Origin: Linanthus parryae
Lineage: Eukaryota > Streptophyta > Magnoliopsida > Ericales > Polemoniaceae
Length of the DNA: 64,000 nucleotides
Assembly: GCA_023055425.1 (NCBI GenBank)
Contig: JALGPY010000009.1
Location: forward strand, 53,630,616 to 53,694,615
Direction of reading: 5' to 3'
The notes under the pieces are model-generated. The model had not been told where the DNA came from. It saw nothing but the letters and a program-made list of their open reading frames with translations, and searched no databases. The translations under genes were made by a program, and so were the position numbers. Positions within the stretch are counted from its first letter, which is position 1, and the number at the start of each line of letters is the position of its first letter. Below, piece after piece: positions 33,577-44,613 of the stretch.

Positions 33577-34565
33577 ATGTTTAACCTTCACTTTTTTATT
33601 CACTTTGTCCTCCGTTTCAGGAGCCCTTAATTAGTTTAGACAGTGACTTTCCAGATTCTTCAGCGGCCCAGAGATGCCAGGCCATATCTTCATACCGATG
33701 TCACGTTTCCTTTAGGTGTAGAAACTTCTGTTGCGGCCCAATACCCTAGACATCTCTGTCAAGCTATTCTTGTTCCTTAAAGAGATCATGCTTTTACTGT
33801 GGAGGTTAACAATAGATAGCCAATTAGATCTAAACTCTAAAGCTCAGCTGGTCTATGTGGCATGCAGTCATACTTGTAAACCCAAAAGCTTCTGCCTAGC
33901 ATTCTGTTGACGTTGAAAATAAGAGAGAAAGCAAGTGGAAGATGATAACATAAAAATGCATCCACCAGACTCGTAGGAATCCAATAAATGGAGTCTAAAA
34001 GTATACCTGGATTATACTCAACCAAAGAAATTGGGTTCTTATTCTTTTCAACAATAAGAAAAGAGCGTACCTGTGAACTTATTCTTTCCATCCAGTTGAT
34101 ACTCGAGCTCATGCTTCCTCATAAATCTTCGGGAATGCAATCGAGTCACTAAAACAATAAATCCTGTAATTTTGGATTTGATGAGACCCAGTTGATTCAT
34201 AGAACATGATCCTAACTACCAAGAACAATCATCTTACTATAACGGTGCTTTCCCCCAATGACTTGAGGAGTCTTAGATCGAAACCATGAGTACTGGAGCT
34301 TGCTGAAGATCAGTCATAGTCCTTATAATGTCAAGAAGCCACTCTTGCCCCTGTTAAAGTTGCCACTATCTGTTAGTTGAGAAGCCATATCAATAAGAAT
34401 AAATCTTTTGGTTGCTCAAAGATAGAGTGAATTGTGATTTTCAACTAACTCAAAGACTAAGTGAAGTAAGAGAATTGGCTCAACTTAACTTCAGCATGCA
34501 GGTACTCAATACTGCTTTAGCCCAAGGAAAGTGAGAGAAGATGGCAGGAGCTCAATGAAAAGAAG
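33577..34565 (-). other. Unassigned segment with an exon-like frame, unit A
   Basis: Minus frame 34112-33837 (91 codons; LVEYNPGILLDSIYWIPTSL) has no known domain. In unit B the adjacent stretch (49885-49797) reads LEYQLGGFVADGNYSV followed by a stop and GVQVVSS, resembling the exon-like segment at 50480-50404; in unit A this part is replaced by a short filler. It may be decayed exons of an unknown gene on the minus strand. Confidence 0.35.
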
Positions 34566-34602
34566 AACATAACCCCCGCCCCTCCCTCACTGCCTCGCAC
34601 CT
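34566..34602 (+). other. Template-switch insert at the duplication junction
   Basis: Between the end of unit A and the start of unit B lies a 37-bp copy of 20411-20447 (AACATAACCCCCGCC to CGCACCT). Sequence then jumps back to 20380-20384 with ACCT shared at the joint, and an AA is shared at the first joint. So this stretch occurs a second time 64 bp further on. Confidence 0.9.
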
Positions 34603-35331
34603 TTGTATCTCTCAAACCCTCCCAGGCCAAACATAACCCCCGCCCCTCCCTCACTGCCTCGCACCTCATCTTACATATGGGTCGTACCCATGTTGGAACA
34701 TGCAAGCCATAAAGTCTCTCATATCCCACTCCATTATCAACCGAGTTCTTTCCATCAGACTTAACTCCAACGCAGGCATGATATACTCTTTTGGCCCTAC
34801 ATGAAGAATGGCTCACACTCGACCAAATTCAGGTACTGACTTCTCACAGATACAATTTCCGCCTATCTCGCCCCCGCCTACCTCATCGACGCTTTCTCAC
34901 CAGAGAAGAGCCCCAACCAATGGAGAACTCTTTGTAGCTCTTTGGAGCCCCTCACTTATTGAAAATATCGAAATTTCTCTGGAAAACTCTTTCAAAAGCC
35001 CTACCCACTAAGTAATGCATTTTCACCACCTTGCACAACCACTGGCATCACACACTTCGCTCAGATCACAGAAACCTTTGTGCCTTCGCTGCACTACTCT
35101 GGAGCATCTTGGAAAGCAAGAAACAGAAGCACCTTCCAAGCCCAGGAGGTAGCCACACCCAAAATCACCACAGAAGCAATGGCCACCGCCTTCCAGTTCT
35201 TGGGTGTTTGCCAGGCAACCAAAATACAACTACCAGGAAGGACTTGGAGGCCACCCCGAATTTTTGCAGCGGATCCCGCCCTGGATTGCACTGATGGCCC
35301 TGACGTTACTATCCAAACATGCGGTGCTTGA
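34566..35331 (+). pseudogene. LINE 3' end in unit B
   Basis: Copy of the last part of the LINE at 19350-21115, cut by the duplication breakpoint. It retains the linker before RNase H (WKARNRSTF, RTWRPPRIFAADPALD) and ends at the same point (about 35331). Nearly identical to unit A. Confidence 0.85.
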
Positions 35332-36315
35332 TGGCGCGAAACAGGACATTCTTTCGTTACCCATGAAAAAAATTAACTCTTGAAGTGTCTCCAGTTATGA
35401 AATGGCAGCTACAAGTTTATGAACTCTATTTTAATTAAGCCACCAGTTCTTGCATGTCAAGTTTTTCCGGTAAAGGCGTTAAGATTTTATCATTTTGTCG
35501 TGTTAATGTGTTTTGGAAGTAGATAACTGGATATATACCACATACACAAAGGTATTTTTGTCAACATAAAGTGACTAGAATTGCAACTAACTCAAACTCT
35601 GGGGCCTTTTATGACAACTAATCATTCACAGGGGCTAAAATGGTCCAAATTTTCTGACTGAAATGACTCCCCACTTGTTCCACTAAAGGGGCAGCAGCAT
35701 TGGGGGGGGGGGGGGGGGCAAACTGTCACACACATAAGGGTAGCCGAGGGGAGTTATGTGGTATCGTCCATACCCAGGGGTGCATCTTGGTAAAGTGCCT
35801 AACCACAGGTGTTTTTTTTTCATCTAATCATTAATCTGTTATACTTTAATGTCGCAGAATATGTTCTGAAGTTTACCTCGATAGCATCAGAAATGTGTGC
35901 AACTTGGACTCCATTTTCACAGTTTGATCTCACAACCTCATCAGGGATATTGACTACACCTTCTCTGTTCATGGCATTAGGAGTGTGAGTTTCATAGTGG
36001 ATCTCGGCTTACCCACAACAGTATTCTTCCGGCTGGACTCACCAACCTGAATCAAGATGAAGAAACTCCATTTCGGAACTTTCCTGGTCTATTTAGTAAC
36101 TTATCTTTAACGTCGTCAGCCTCCTTTGTATTTTTTTCCTCCCCTTCCAGACATGGTCCTGCCATTTGATAGAAGAAGCATTCACTTCCGGAGATGTGCT
36201 CCAATGATGCTACCAACACAGATACAGCTGCCGACACTAGTGACAGACGAACTGAAACTACCCCATTGAACCCTGATGGTGACCTGAACCTGCTTTGCCT
36301 GAACCACTTAACAAA

Positions 36316-38084
36316 TCCCCACGCCAATCCTGAATCAAGCCCTGAGTGTTAATCACAGAACCGTGGCCTGAAAGAACCAAAGACCCTTAGAACTTCGAGA
36401 CAAACAGACAAGAAAACTCATCCATCCGCCATCCCTGAGATCATCCTTGAGATTGAGAAACACATATCTGAGCGGTGAAATTAGAGATCGAGAGGGAAGG
36501 AGGAGATTGACCGACTCAAATTACACGCACAACAAGACTGGTCACCAGTCAACCATCTAGAGGGAGGAGAGAGTTTTTCTCTCTCTAGCATTATTGAACA
36601 TCCTTTCAAAATCAGTGATGAACTTCGTTTTTGTACTCTTACTTCGTGTATTAGCAACACAATATTGATTAGTTGCCCAATGATTCTTCTGATGTTATGC
36701 TACAACAGATTCTTGTTCACAGTACTCTGCCTACCTTCTCAATCAGGGAATAATGATAATGAGTGAAGCCTCGAGGAAGAGGAAGGACCTGAGCAACACA
36801 TCGGAACGAAGAAGTTCATCTAGAACAAGAGTTGAAAATACAAAGTACAAAGACTTTTGTCCTGTTGAAGACTTGTTTACCAATCGAAGGTCCTCGGTGG
36901 CCTCATCATCTAGAAAGATACCCCATAGTAAGCATTGTTATAATTTTAAACTCTTACTGTTATGCCCTGGCACGATTGATTGAAATTATTTGACTGATAC
37001 TTCTGATGTTATGTCATTTAAGATTGTTTTGATGGTTTTATACCTATCTTACGTTCAGGTAATTATGTTGCGGTGAACCTCGGAAAAGAGGCCTGGGAAG
37101 TACCTGATCAAAATGTCTTAGAAAATGAGGACCGCCATGTGGCACTGGCGCTTGCGGTATATAGCATAGTTTACTTTCTAATGATGATTTCGATAAGCCC
37201 ATTCCTTACTTTATCATCGCTGAGTTTCTTGTTTTGTTTCTTACATTAGGCAAGCGCCAGTGCCATAGGGAGGTCCTTATTTGCTTGGACATTTTGCTCA
37301 GGTAATTCCCATGCCTCTTTCTCAAGGTTCACTGCAACATTATTGCCTGAACTCAAGATAGGTATAAAGCCATCAAAACAATCTTAAATGATATAACATC
37401 AGAAGTATCAGTCAAATAATACCAATCAATCATGCCAGGGCATAACAGTAAGAGTAAAAAATTATAACAATGCTTACTCTCGGGTATCTTTCGAGATGAT
37501 GAGGCCACCGAGGACCTTTGATTGGTAAATAAGTCATCAACGGCACAAAAGTCTTTGTACTTTGTATTTTCAACTCTAGTTCTAGATGAACTTCTTCGTT
37601 CAGGTGTGCTGCTCGGTTCTTCCTTTTCCTCGAGTTTCCACTCATTATTATTGTTCCCTGATTGAAAGGTAAGCAAAGTACTGTGAACAGAAATCTGTTA
37701 TAGCATAGCATTAGAAGAATCAGTAGGCAACTATCAATACTGTGTTGCTAATACACGAAGTGTACAAAAACGAAGTTCATCACTGATTTTGAAAGGATGT
37801 TAAATAATGGTAGAGAGAGAAAAACTCTCTCCTCTCTCTAGATGGTTGCCTGGTGCCAGTCTTGTTGTGCATGTAATTTGAATCGGTCAGTCTCATCCTT
37901 TCCTCTCGATCTCTAATTTCACCGCTCAGATTTGTGTTTCTCAATCTCAAGGGTGATCTTAGGGATGGCGGATGGATGAGTTTTCTTTGTGTCTGTTTGT
38001 CTCGAAGTTCTAAGGATCTTTAGTTCTTTCAGGCCACATTTCTGTGATTAACACTCAGGGCTTGATTCAGGTTGGGCGCGGGGA
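36316..38084. repeat. 1.77-kb inverted repeat carrying a gene fragment (unit B)
   Basis: Unit B copy of 22091-23862 with the same arms and loop. The left-arm frame starting MIMSEASRKRKDLSNT is open across the exon here (36753-36927), whereas unit A has a stop. Preserved after the duplication with few differences. Confidence 0.92.
36753..36927 (+). pseudogene. Gene fragment, left arm, unit B
   Basis: Exon-like segment as in unit A, open from MIMSEASRKRKDLSNTSE through TRVENTKYKDFCPVEDLF to RKIPHSK, then a GTAAGC donor. The right-arm mirror is at about 37657-37478 on the minus strand. Unknown family, Ser/Arg-rich; truncated by the loop of the inverted repeat. Confidence 0.55.
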
Positions 38085-39078
38085 TTTTAAAAAATTAAGA
38101 GGAAACACCATCACATTGTCAACTTTCATATGCCTTTTGTAATCCACTTTGAGAGCACACCTAGCACCCTTATCATTTTACACCCTCTGTCCCAGCCAAT
38201 TCTTTATTTTTTTCCTTTTTAAGACGTCCAAACCAATTCTTTAAACTTTCCTAAAATAGAAAGTCTCTACACCATAAAATACCATCTTACCCTTACTACT
38301 AATTCAGTCTCTTTTTTCAAGTGGGCCTAATTAAAATGGATTAACAAACTAACCCACCTAATTAGGCCCAAATGCTTTCATTAGCTGTAAACCCTAGTAT
38401 GTGGATTAATTAGGCAAATCAGATATCTCTCTCTCACTCTCTCGTTCATTTCCTGTCAACCGTCCCACTCTCTCTGTTCTTCCCCAATTCTCGTCCCTCT
38501 CTCCCTCTGGGGCGATAGGGTTTGGGCGACTGAAGAACAATCTTCGATTCTCTCTCCTTTATGAGTTCGATTAGCCATGTCGGAGTAAAGAGAAGGGCTA
38601 TGGTGTCCCTATTCGTACGACGACTGGAAAGAGTCCGTCGATTCGGACACCGTTGACTCCGGTGGTGGTTCGTTCGTGCCTGAAACGGAAGATCCAGACG
38701 AAACCCAACCGCCTGATAACCTAGGATCTTCGATGGCAAGGTCTGGTAACTTTCATGGGTTTGATATGTTAGATTCCGATGTAACACAATCACCGGATGA
38801 TGAAGAGAGGGAATGCGAGTTCTTGCTCAACTCGGAAGAGGTTTAATTTCAGAAAAAGGGTTCAGAAATAAAACCTCCCTCCCATTTCAGCAAGAATTTG
38901 TATTCCCTCTCCTCATCAGAGTCTAGTTCATCATCGGTATCTAACAGATCCGACCCATGCAAGTTACCAAACCCGGCCATCGAAGATCCTAGGTTATCAG
39001 GCGGTTGGGTTTCGTCCGGATCTTCCGTTTCAGGCACGAACGAACCACCACCGGAGTCAACGGCGTCCGAATCGACAG

Positions 39079-39264
39079 TATAATATCCCGTCCCACAGCG
39101 AGAGGATATTGTGGATTGATATTATGGATTGGATATGTATAAGGTTGAGGGATTGTGATATCAGTATACCTTGTGGATTACTACTAGCACCTTCAAGGCT
39201 TAAGCATTTTTATCTGGTGGTACGGGTAAAGAAGTTGTTGGGACAGTAATCCACGGGTGTTACA
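39079..39264 (+). repeat. 5' LTR of the TRIM
   Basis: 186 bp, starting TATAATATCCCGTCCCACA (second base changed from the G in the 3' LTR) and ending GGGTGTTACA. Lacks 42 bp present in the 3' LTR after GATATCA. Confidence 0.94.
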
Positions 39265-39266
39265 AA

Positions 39267-39280
39267 TGGTATCAGAGCCA
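39267..39280 (+). promoter_or_regulatory. TRIM primer binding site (tRNA-iMet type)
   Basis: TGGTATCAGAGCCA, two bases after the LTR; the standard plant primer site complementary to the 3' end of initiator methionine tRNA. Confidence 0.95.
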
Positions 39281-39367
39281 AACCTGGTCCCGCAAGGGCT
39301 CCGTGGCGGTTCGCCGCCAGCCAAGGGGATACGTGACTGGGCACACTCGACGAGGACGTCGAGCATA

Positions 39368-39381
39368 AAGGTGGGGGGGAT
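39368..39381 (+). promoter_or_regulatory. TRIM polypurine tract
   Basis: AAAGGTGGGGGGGAT directly before the 3' LTR; the expected site for plus-strand priming. Confidence 0.85.
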
Positions 39382-39609
39382 TGTAATATCCCGTCCCACA
39401 CCGAGAGGATATTGTGGATTGATATTATGGATTGGATATGTATAAGGTTGAGGGATTGTGATATCATGTCCCACATGGGATATTTGTGAGTTAGATTTCT
39501 GGTATATAGTATACCTTGTGGATTACTACTAGCACCTTCAAGGCTTAAGCATTTTTATCCGGTGGTACGGGTAAAGAAGTTGTTGGGACAGTAATCCACG
39601 GGTGTTACA
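39382..39609 (+). repeat. 3' LTR of the TRIM
   Basis: 228 bp, TGTAATATCCCG...GGGTGTTACA, forming a TGTAA...TTACA terminal inverted repeat. Contains GTCCCACATGGGATAT, missing from the 5' LTR. Confidence 0.94.
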
Positions 39610-40484
39610 GACAGACTCTTTCCAGCCGTCGTACGAATCGGAACACCAGAGCCCTTCTCTGTACTCCGACATGGCTAATAGAAATCGGAAAGGAGAGAGA
39701 ATCGAAGATTGTTCTTCAGTCGCCCAAACCCTAGCGCCGCAGAGTGAGAGAGACGAGAATCGTGGAAGAACAGAGACAGTGGGACGTTGAGAGAAAATGA
39801 ACGAGGGAGTGAGAGACAGAGAGAGTTTTGATTTGCCTAATTAATCCACATACTAGGATTTACAGCTAATGAAAGCATTTGGGCCTAATTATGTGGGTTA
39901 GTTTCTTAATCCATTTTAATTAGGACCAATTGAAAAAAAAAAATTGATTTTTTAGTAACGGTAAGATGGTATTTTGGTGTGTAAAAACTTTCCATTTTAG
40001 GAAAGTTTAAAGAATTGGTTGGGACATCCCAACAAGGAAAAACTAAAGAATTGGCTGGGACGGAGGGAGTATCAATTATGCACCTCCCTTCAATAAAAGA
40101 AACTTGCAAATTTTGAACAAGGTGGGTGAGTTATGGTTTAATCAAGTTGTCAAGGATCTTGGATATGCATTTTTAAACCGTGTTGCAACAGGATTTAGGC
40201 CTGTATTGAGACACCTCAAGAGGATTAGGAATTTTTGGGGCCAAGACAATGCATTCTATAAATCAACTAATCCACGAAGTTGGGGCTGTTATACAAAATG
40301 TTTTACCTCCCCATTAATATTGATCGAGTAGCTAGGAGAGGTTGTACAAGATCTAATCCATTGGATCATCTGGGTGGGAAACTGCATAATTTTAAAAAAT
40401 TAACAAGAAACACCATCACATTGTCAACTGTCATATGCCTTTTGTGATCAACTTTGAGAGCACACCTAGCACCCTTATCATTTA

Positions 40485-41817
40485 CTCCCTCCGTCCCAGC
40501 CAATTCTTTAGTTTTTTTTCCTTTTTAAGACGTCCCAACCAATTCTTTAAACTTTCCTAAAATGGAAAGTCTCTACACCCCAAAATACCATCTTACCCTT
40601 ACTAAAAATTCAGTTACTTTTTTCAATTGGGCCTAGTTCAAATTGATTAACAAACTAACCCACCTAATTAGGCCCAAATGCTTTCATTAGATGTAAACCC
40701 TAGTATGTGGATTAATTAGGCAAATCAAAACTCTTCTCTTTCTTTTCCTCTCAACCGTCCCACTCTCTCTGTTCTTCTCCAATTCTCGCCGCTCATTCCC
40801 TCTGCGGCGCTAGGGTTTGGGCGATTGCAGAACAATCTTCGATTCTCTCTCCTTTCTGAGTTCGATTAACCATGTCGTAGTACAGAGAAGGCCCTGGTGT
40901 CCCTATTCGTACGACGACTGGAAAGAGTCCGTCGATTCGAACACCGTTGACTCCGGTGGTGGTTCGTTCGTGCCTGAAACGGAAGATCCGGACGAAACCC
41001 AACCGCCTGATAACCTAGCATCTTCGATGGCAAGGTCTGGTAACTTGTATAGGTCTGATATATTAGATTCCGATGTAACACAATCACCGGATGATGAAGT
41101 GAGGGAATGCGAGTTCTTGCTCAACTTTGAAGAGGTTTAATTTCAAAAAAAGGGTTCAGAAATAAAACCTCCCTCCCATTTCAGCAAGAATTTGTATTCC
41201 CTCTCCTCATCAGAGTCTAGTTCATCATCGGAATCTAACAGATCGGACCCATGCAAGTTACCAGACCCAGCCATCGAAGATCCTAGGTTATCAGGCGGTT
41301 GGGTTTCGTCCGGATCTTCCGTTTCAGGCACAAACGAACCACCACCGGAATCAACGACGTCCGAATCGACAAACTCTTTCCAGCCGTCGTACGAATCGGA
41401 ACACCAGAGCCCTTCTCTATACTTTGACATGGCTAATAGAAATCGGAAAGGATAGAGAATCGAAGATTGTTCTTCAATCGCCCAAACCCTAGCGCCACAG
41501 AAGGAGAGAGCGACGAGAATCGGGGAAGAACATAGACAGTGGGACGGTTGAGAGAAAATGAACAAGGGAGTGAGAGAGAGAGAGTTTTGATTTGCCTAAT
41601 TAATCCACATACTAGGATTTACAGCTAATGAAAAAATTTGGGCCTAATTATGTGGGTTTGTTTCTTAATCCATTTTAATTAGCCCCAATTGACTAAAAAA
41701 AATTGTTGAATTTTTAGTAACGGTAAGATGGTATTTTGGTGTGTATAGGAAAGTTTAAAGAATTGGTTGGGACATCCCAACAAGGAAAAACTAAAGAATT
41801 GGCTGGGACGGAGGGAG
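40485..41817. mobile_element. Palindromic Stowaway-like element M2, unit B
   Basis: 1333 bp between TA dinucleotides with canonical inverted CTCCCTCCGTCCC ends. Left-arm ORF stops at codon 3; right-arm ORF is intact (41430-41143). Confidence 0.92.
41143..41430 (-). CDS. Acidic ORF in right arm of M2, unit B
   Basis: 95 codons starting MSKYREGLWCSDSYDGWKEF and ending FISEPFF; the same frame as 24914-24627 with a few substitutions. The frame also stays open upstream of this ATG, but that part is the leader-like tract, so I place the start at the ATG shared by all copies. Function unknown. Confidence 0.4.
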   Translation of the reverse strand: MSKYREGLWCSDSYDGWKEFVDSDVVDSGGGSFVPETEDPDETQPPDNLGSSMAGSGNLHGSDLLDSDDELDSDEEREYKFLLKWEGGFISEPFF

Positions 41818-42660
41818 TATCAATTATGCCCCTCCCTTAAATAAAAGCAACTTGCGAATTTTGAACAAGGTGGGTGAGTTATGGTTTAATCATGTTGTCA
41901 AGGATCTTGGATATGCATTTTTAAACCGTGTTTCAACAGGATTTAGGCCTGTATTGAGACACCTCAAGAGGATTAGGAATTTTTGGGGCCAAGGCAATGC
42001 ATTCTATAACCCTGGCAATCAAACTTCCGGTTCCTTTCAACTATTTAGTGAATTGAAGGTGCTTTGCCCACATATCATAAAACATACAAGGCTTCTTTGG
42101 GTATGTATGCTCTAGGATACCTACCTTGACCACCATTGGAGAATGATCAGAAGAGGATCCCCAAACACAAACAGTGAATTAGGCAAAGCATTATCCCACT
42201 TGCCTCTTAGAACAAGTAAACATGCGGTGTATCTGAACTCCTCCACATTAAGACATTGCACACAATTATCCATGTCATTTGATACGAGTATGTACGGACA
42301 CAGCGCACGACATGGCAGCATAGTTTTAAATTTATTAGTTTATTTTAATTATTAAAGTATTAGGAAGTTTTTTAATTGTTTGGGGGGGGGGTAGCATAAT
42401 TAGTTAATTGTTAGAGGGGGTGTTGGGATAATTATTCGTTAGACAATTAGTATTTATATGTTGCTCTGGTTCAGTTAGTATTACCGAATGAATTGATTAC
42501 AGAATTGTCTTTATTCGGTCAAACCCTAGATTTTGGAGAGTGCGAGCCTTTATAGTGCTGCAAAGGAGAGTGTAGCGTCTACACAGCTACAATCCAATTA
42601 ATTAATTGCTAATCAACTGGTGCTTTCATTGTCTTTCACCACAACCCACTGGTGAAATCA

Positions 42661-43236
42661 ATGTCGAACACCACAGCTTTGACTGCTGCTCCGTTTTTCA
42701 ACAACGAACAATGGAAGAAGGATTTAGCTGAGATCTTGAAAAACATGTTCGATCAATTCCTGAAGCCACAACAGCAGCAGCAGGAGACCCTAGCGACGCT
42801 TCCGTAGCCAGGGTTCCAACAGCAACAAGCGGCGCCAACCCAGAACCAGCAGCATCTTGTCGCCTCACAGCCGCCGGCGAACCATCAAATCCAACAACCG
42901 CAGCCGCAGCAGCTGGCGCCACAGGTCCAGAGGACAACACCGACCCCGGCGTTACAGCCGTTGTTGCAATTGCAGCGGCATACCCAGGGGTTGCCGGCCG
43001 CAAATCCGCCGCTCCAGTTACCAGAGAATAACCAGAAGCAGCACCCATCCCCTCCGACATCGCAGAACCAACAGAACACGCTGCAGGGGAAGCATCCAGG
43101 TTCGTTCGGCCACCATATTGCACCCCAGATCCAGTCGACTCAGCTAGGATTACAGTCGCCGCCTCAGCTAGGGTTACATTCGACGCCTGAGCTAGGGTTA
43201 CCACCGTTTCTTCCTCCGGTCGCCCACCTGAACTAG
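42661..43236 (+). pseudogene. Q/P-rich gag-like frame with one internal stop, unit B
   Basis: Starts 45 bp after the LTR with MSNTTALTAAPFFNNEQWKK, then a short predicted helical part (LAEILKNMFDQFLK), then Gln-rich sequence, an amber codon at 42805-42807 (codon 49), and a further 142 codons of Gln/Pro/Leu-rich sequence ending PPVAHLN. The context directly after the primer site points to Gag, but no zinc knuckle or capsid motif is seen, so family is open. A relic near the polypurine tract (HHLEGKVIVNRG) looks like the end of a lost pol frame. Confidence 0.6.
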
Positions 43237-43931
43237 ACACTGAAACCTGGTCCGACCCACCCACATGGCAGACCCAGATATATTGTGAGCCAAAACTTGA
43301 TGTTCCCTCCGTTCTAGCCACAAGACCGTTCCATTCCGTTCAGCGGCTTTGACCAATCATTTCAGCTCGTTTTTGCTCCGGAATTGAATCAGCTCGCACC
43401 AGTTCCTAGGGTTTTTCGACCCACTGAAGCCTTTTCCAGCCTTTCTTTTTCAGATTCGGCCCTGCATGCGCATTTATCTTGACTTTGGTTGGTGGACGGT
43501 TCACGAAACTACTGTTTGGTGATGTCGAAGTAGATTTTTCAAGGCTTGTTCGACGCCAGTTTGATCCAGGCATTACTTTGAGCATCACCTTGAGGGCAAG
43601 GTGATTGTGAACCGGGGGGCAATTGATACGAGTATGTACGGACACGGCGCAGGAAATGGCAGCATAGTTTTAAATTTAGTAGTTTATTTTAACTATTAAA
43701 GTATTAGGAATTTTAATTGTTTGGGGGGGGGGTTAGCATAATTAGTTATTTGTTAGATGGGGTGTTGGGATAATTAGTCGTTAGGCAATTAGTATTTGTA
43801 TGTTGCTCTGGTTCAGTTAGTATTATCGAATGAATTGATTACATAATTGTCTTTATTCGGTCAAAACCCTAGATTTTGGAGAGTGCAAGCCCTATAGTGC
43901 TGCAAAGGAGAGCGTAGCGTCTACACAGCTA

Positions 43932-44613
43932 CTACGTAGCATGGACACTCCAAAACAAGGGTCGTGTCCGTGTGGGACACTTGGGATACTCGGACACCCG
44001 TACGATTCTCCAAAATACGTGTCGGACACTGGGGCTGGTGTGTCCAAGTATTTTAGAGAATTTATTAGATTGGACACTTGGAGGACACTTGGGGGGGGGG
44101 ACACTTTACGGACACATGATGAGAGACGACAACTGCCCCTTCGTGTTTATTAGACTTTCATACGGGTTGTTTTAGAGATACTTAGAACTTTAAATGGGTT
44201 AAAATATACCTAATCTAAAATAGATATAATATATTGATTAATTGATTGCTCAATATATGAAACGGTTACCCACGAGAAGTTCAAGTGAGGTTTTAAGTTC
44301 TCACAAGCTACAACTTCAAGAGTATTCACAGACACAACTCGTCAAACTCGAACTCACCTAAGCTACTCCTCTTTCTCTTTTCATTCTTATACTTAATATA
44401 TGCTTTCCGTGATATTTAAGCTATAAATATAAAGAAATTTGAACTAATATGTTATCATACTCGTAGTATAAAAATTAAAATATATAATTAAAAATATAAT
44501 AATAATGTTGACGTATACGTGCCGTGTCGTATCCCCATTTTTCAGAAAATGACGTATCCCGTGTCCGAATCCGTATCGTATCCAATACCAGTATCCGTAC
44601 CCGTGCTTCTTAG
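43932..44613. mobile_element. hAT-type MITE inside the 3' LTR, unit B
   Basis: 682 bp, flanked by perfect 8-bp CACAGCTA (43924-43931 and 44614-44621). Same element as 29124-29805. Confidence 0.93.

Larger units (their letters stand above)
20380..34567. repeat. 14.2-kb tandem duplication, unit A
   Basis: From 20380 the sequence is repeated at 34599 onward with an offset of 14219 bp. It matches at high identity through the LINE end, three inverted-repeat elements, the non-autonomous LTR element and hAT elements, ending with GAAAAGAAGAA at 34567, which reappears at 50277. Unit A lacks the TRIM and the 920-bp hAT found in unit B. It also lost 55 bp in the gag-like frame (near 27941) and has a rearranged patch near 34097. 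Confidence 0.96.
39079..39609 (+). mobile_element. Complete TRIM (miniature LTR retrotransposon)
   Basis: 531 bp flanked by identical GACAG (39074-39078 and 39610-39614). 5' LTR 39079-39264, primer site 39267-39280, polypurine tract just before 39382, 3' LTR 39382-39609. Interior of about 117 bp encodes nothing. The element is absent from the same point in unit A (24859), where GACAG is present once, which proves the insertion and its timing. I see no 5S-like sequence, so it is not an obvious Cassandra element. Confidence 0.96.
38181..40069. mobile_element. Palindromic Stowaway-like element M1, unit B
   Basis: Same as M1 of unit A (TA-flanked, mutated left end CACCCTCTGTCCCAGCC, canonical right end), but a TRIM splits its right arm. 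The left-arm ORF has a stop at codon 4 (MSE*). Without the TRIM it would be about 1353 bp. Confidence 0.9.
38085..40389. repeat. Tandem module T1, unit B (with TRIM)
   Basis: Counterpart of 23863-25629, lengthened by the TRIM insertion at 39079-39609. Confidence 0.88.
40390..42009. repeat. Tandem module T2, unit B
   Basis: Counterpart of 25630-27250. That both units contain T1 and T2 shows the small tandem duplication came before the 14-kb one. Confidence 0.88.
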
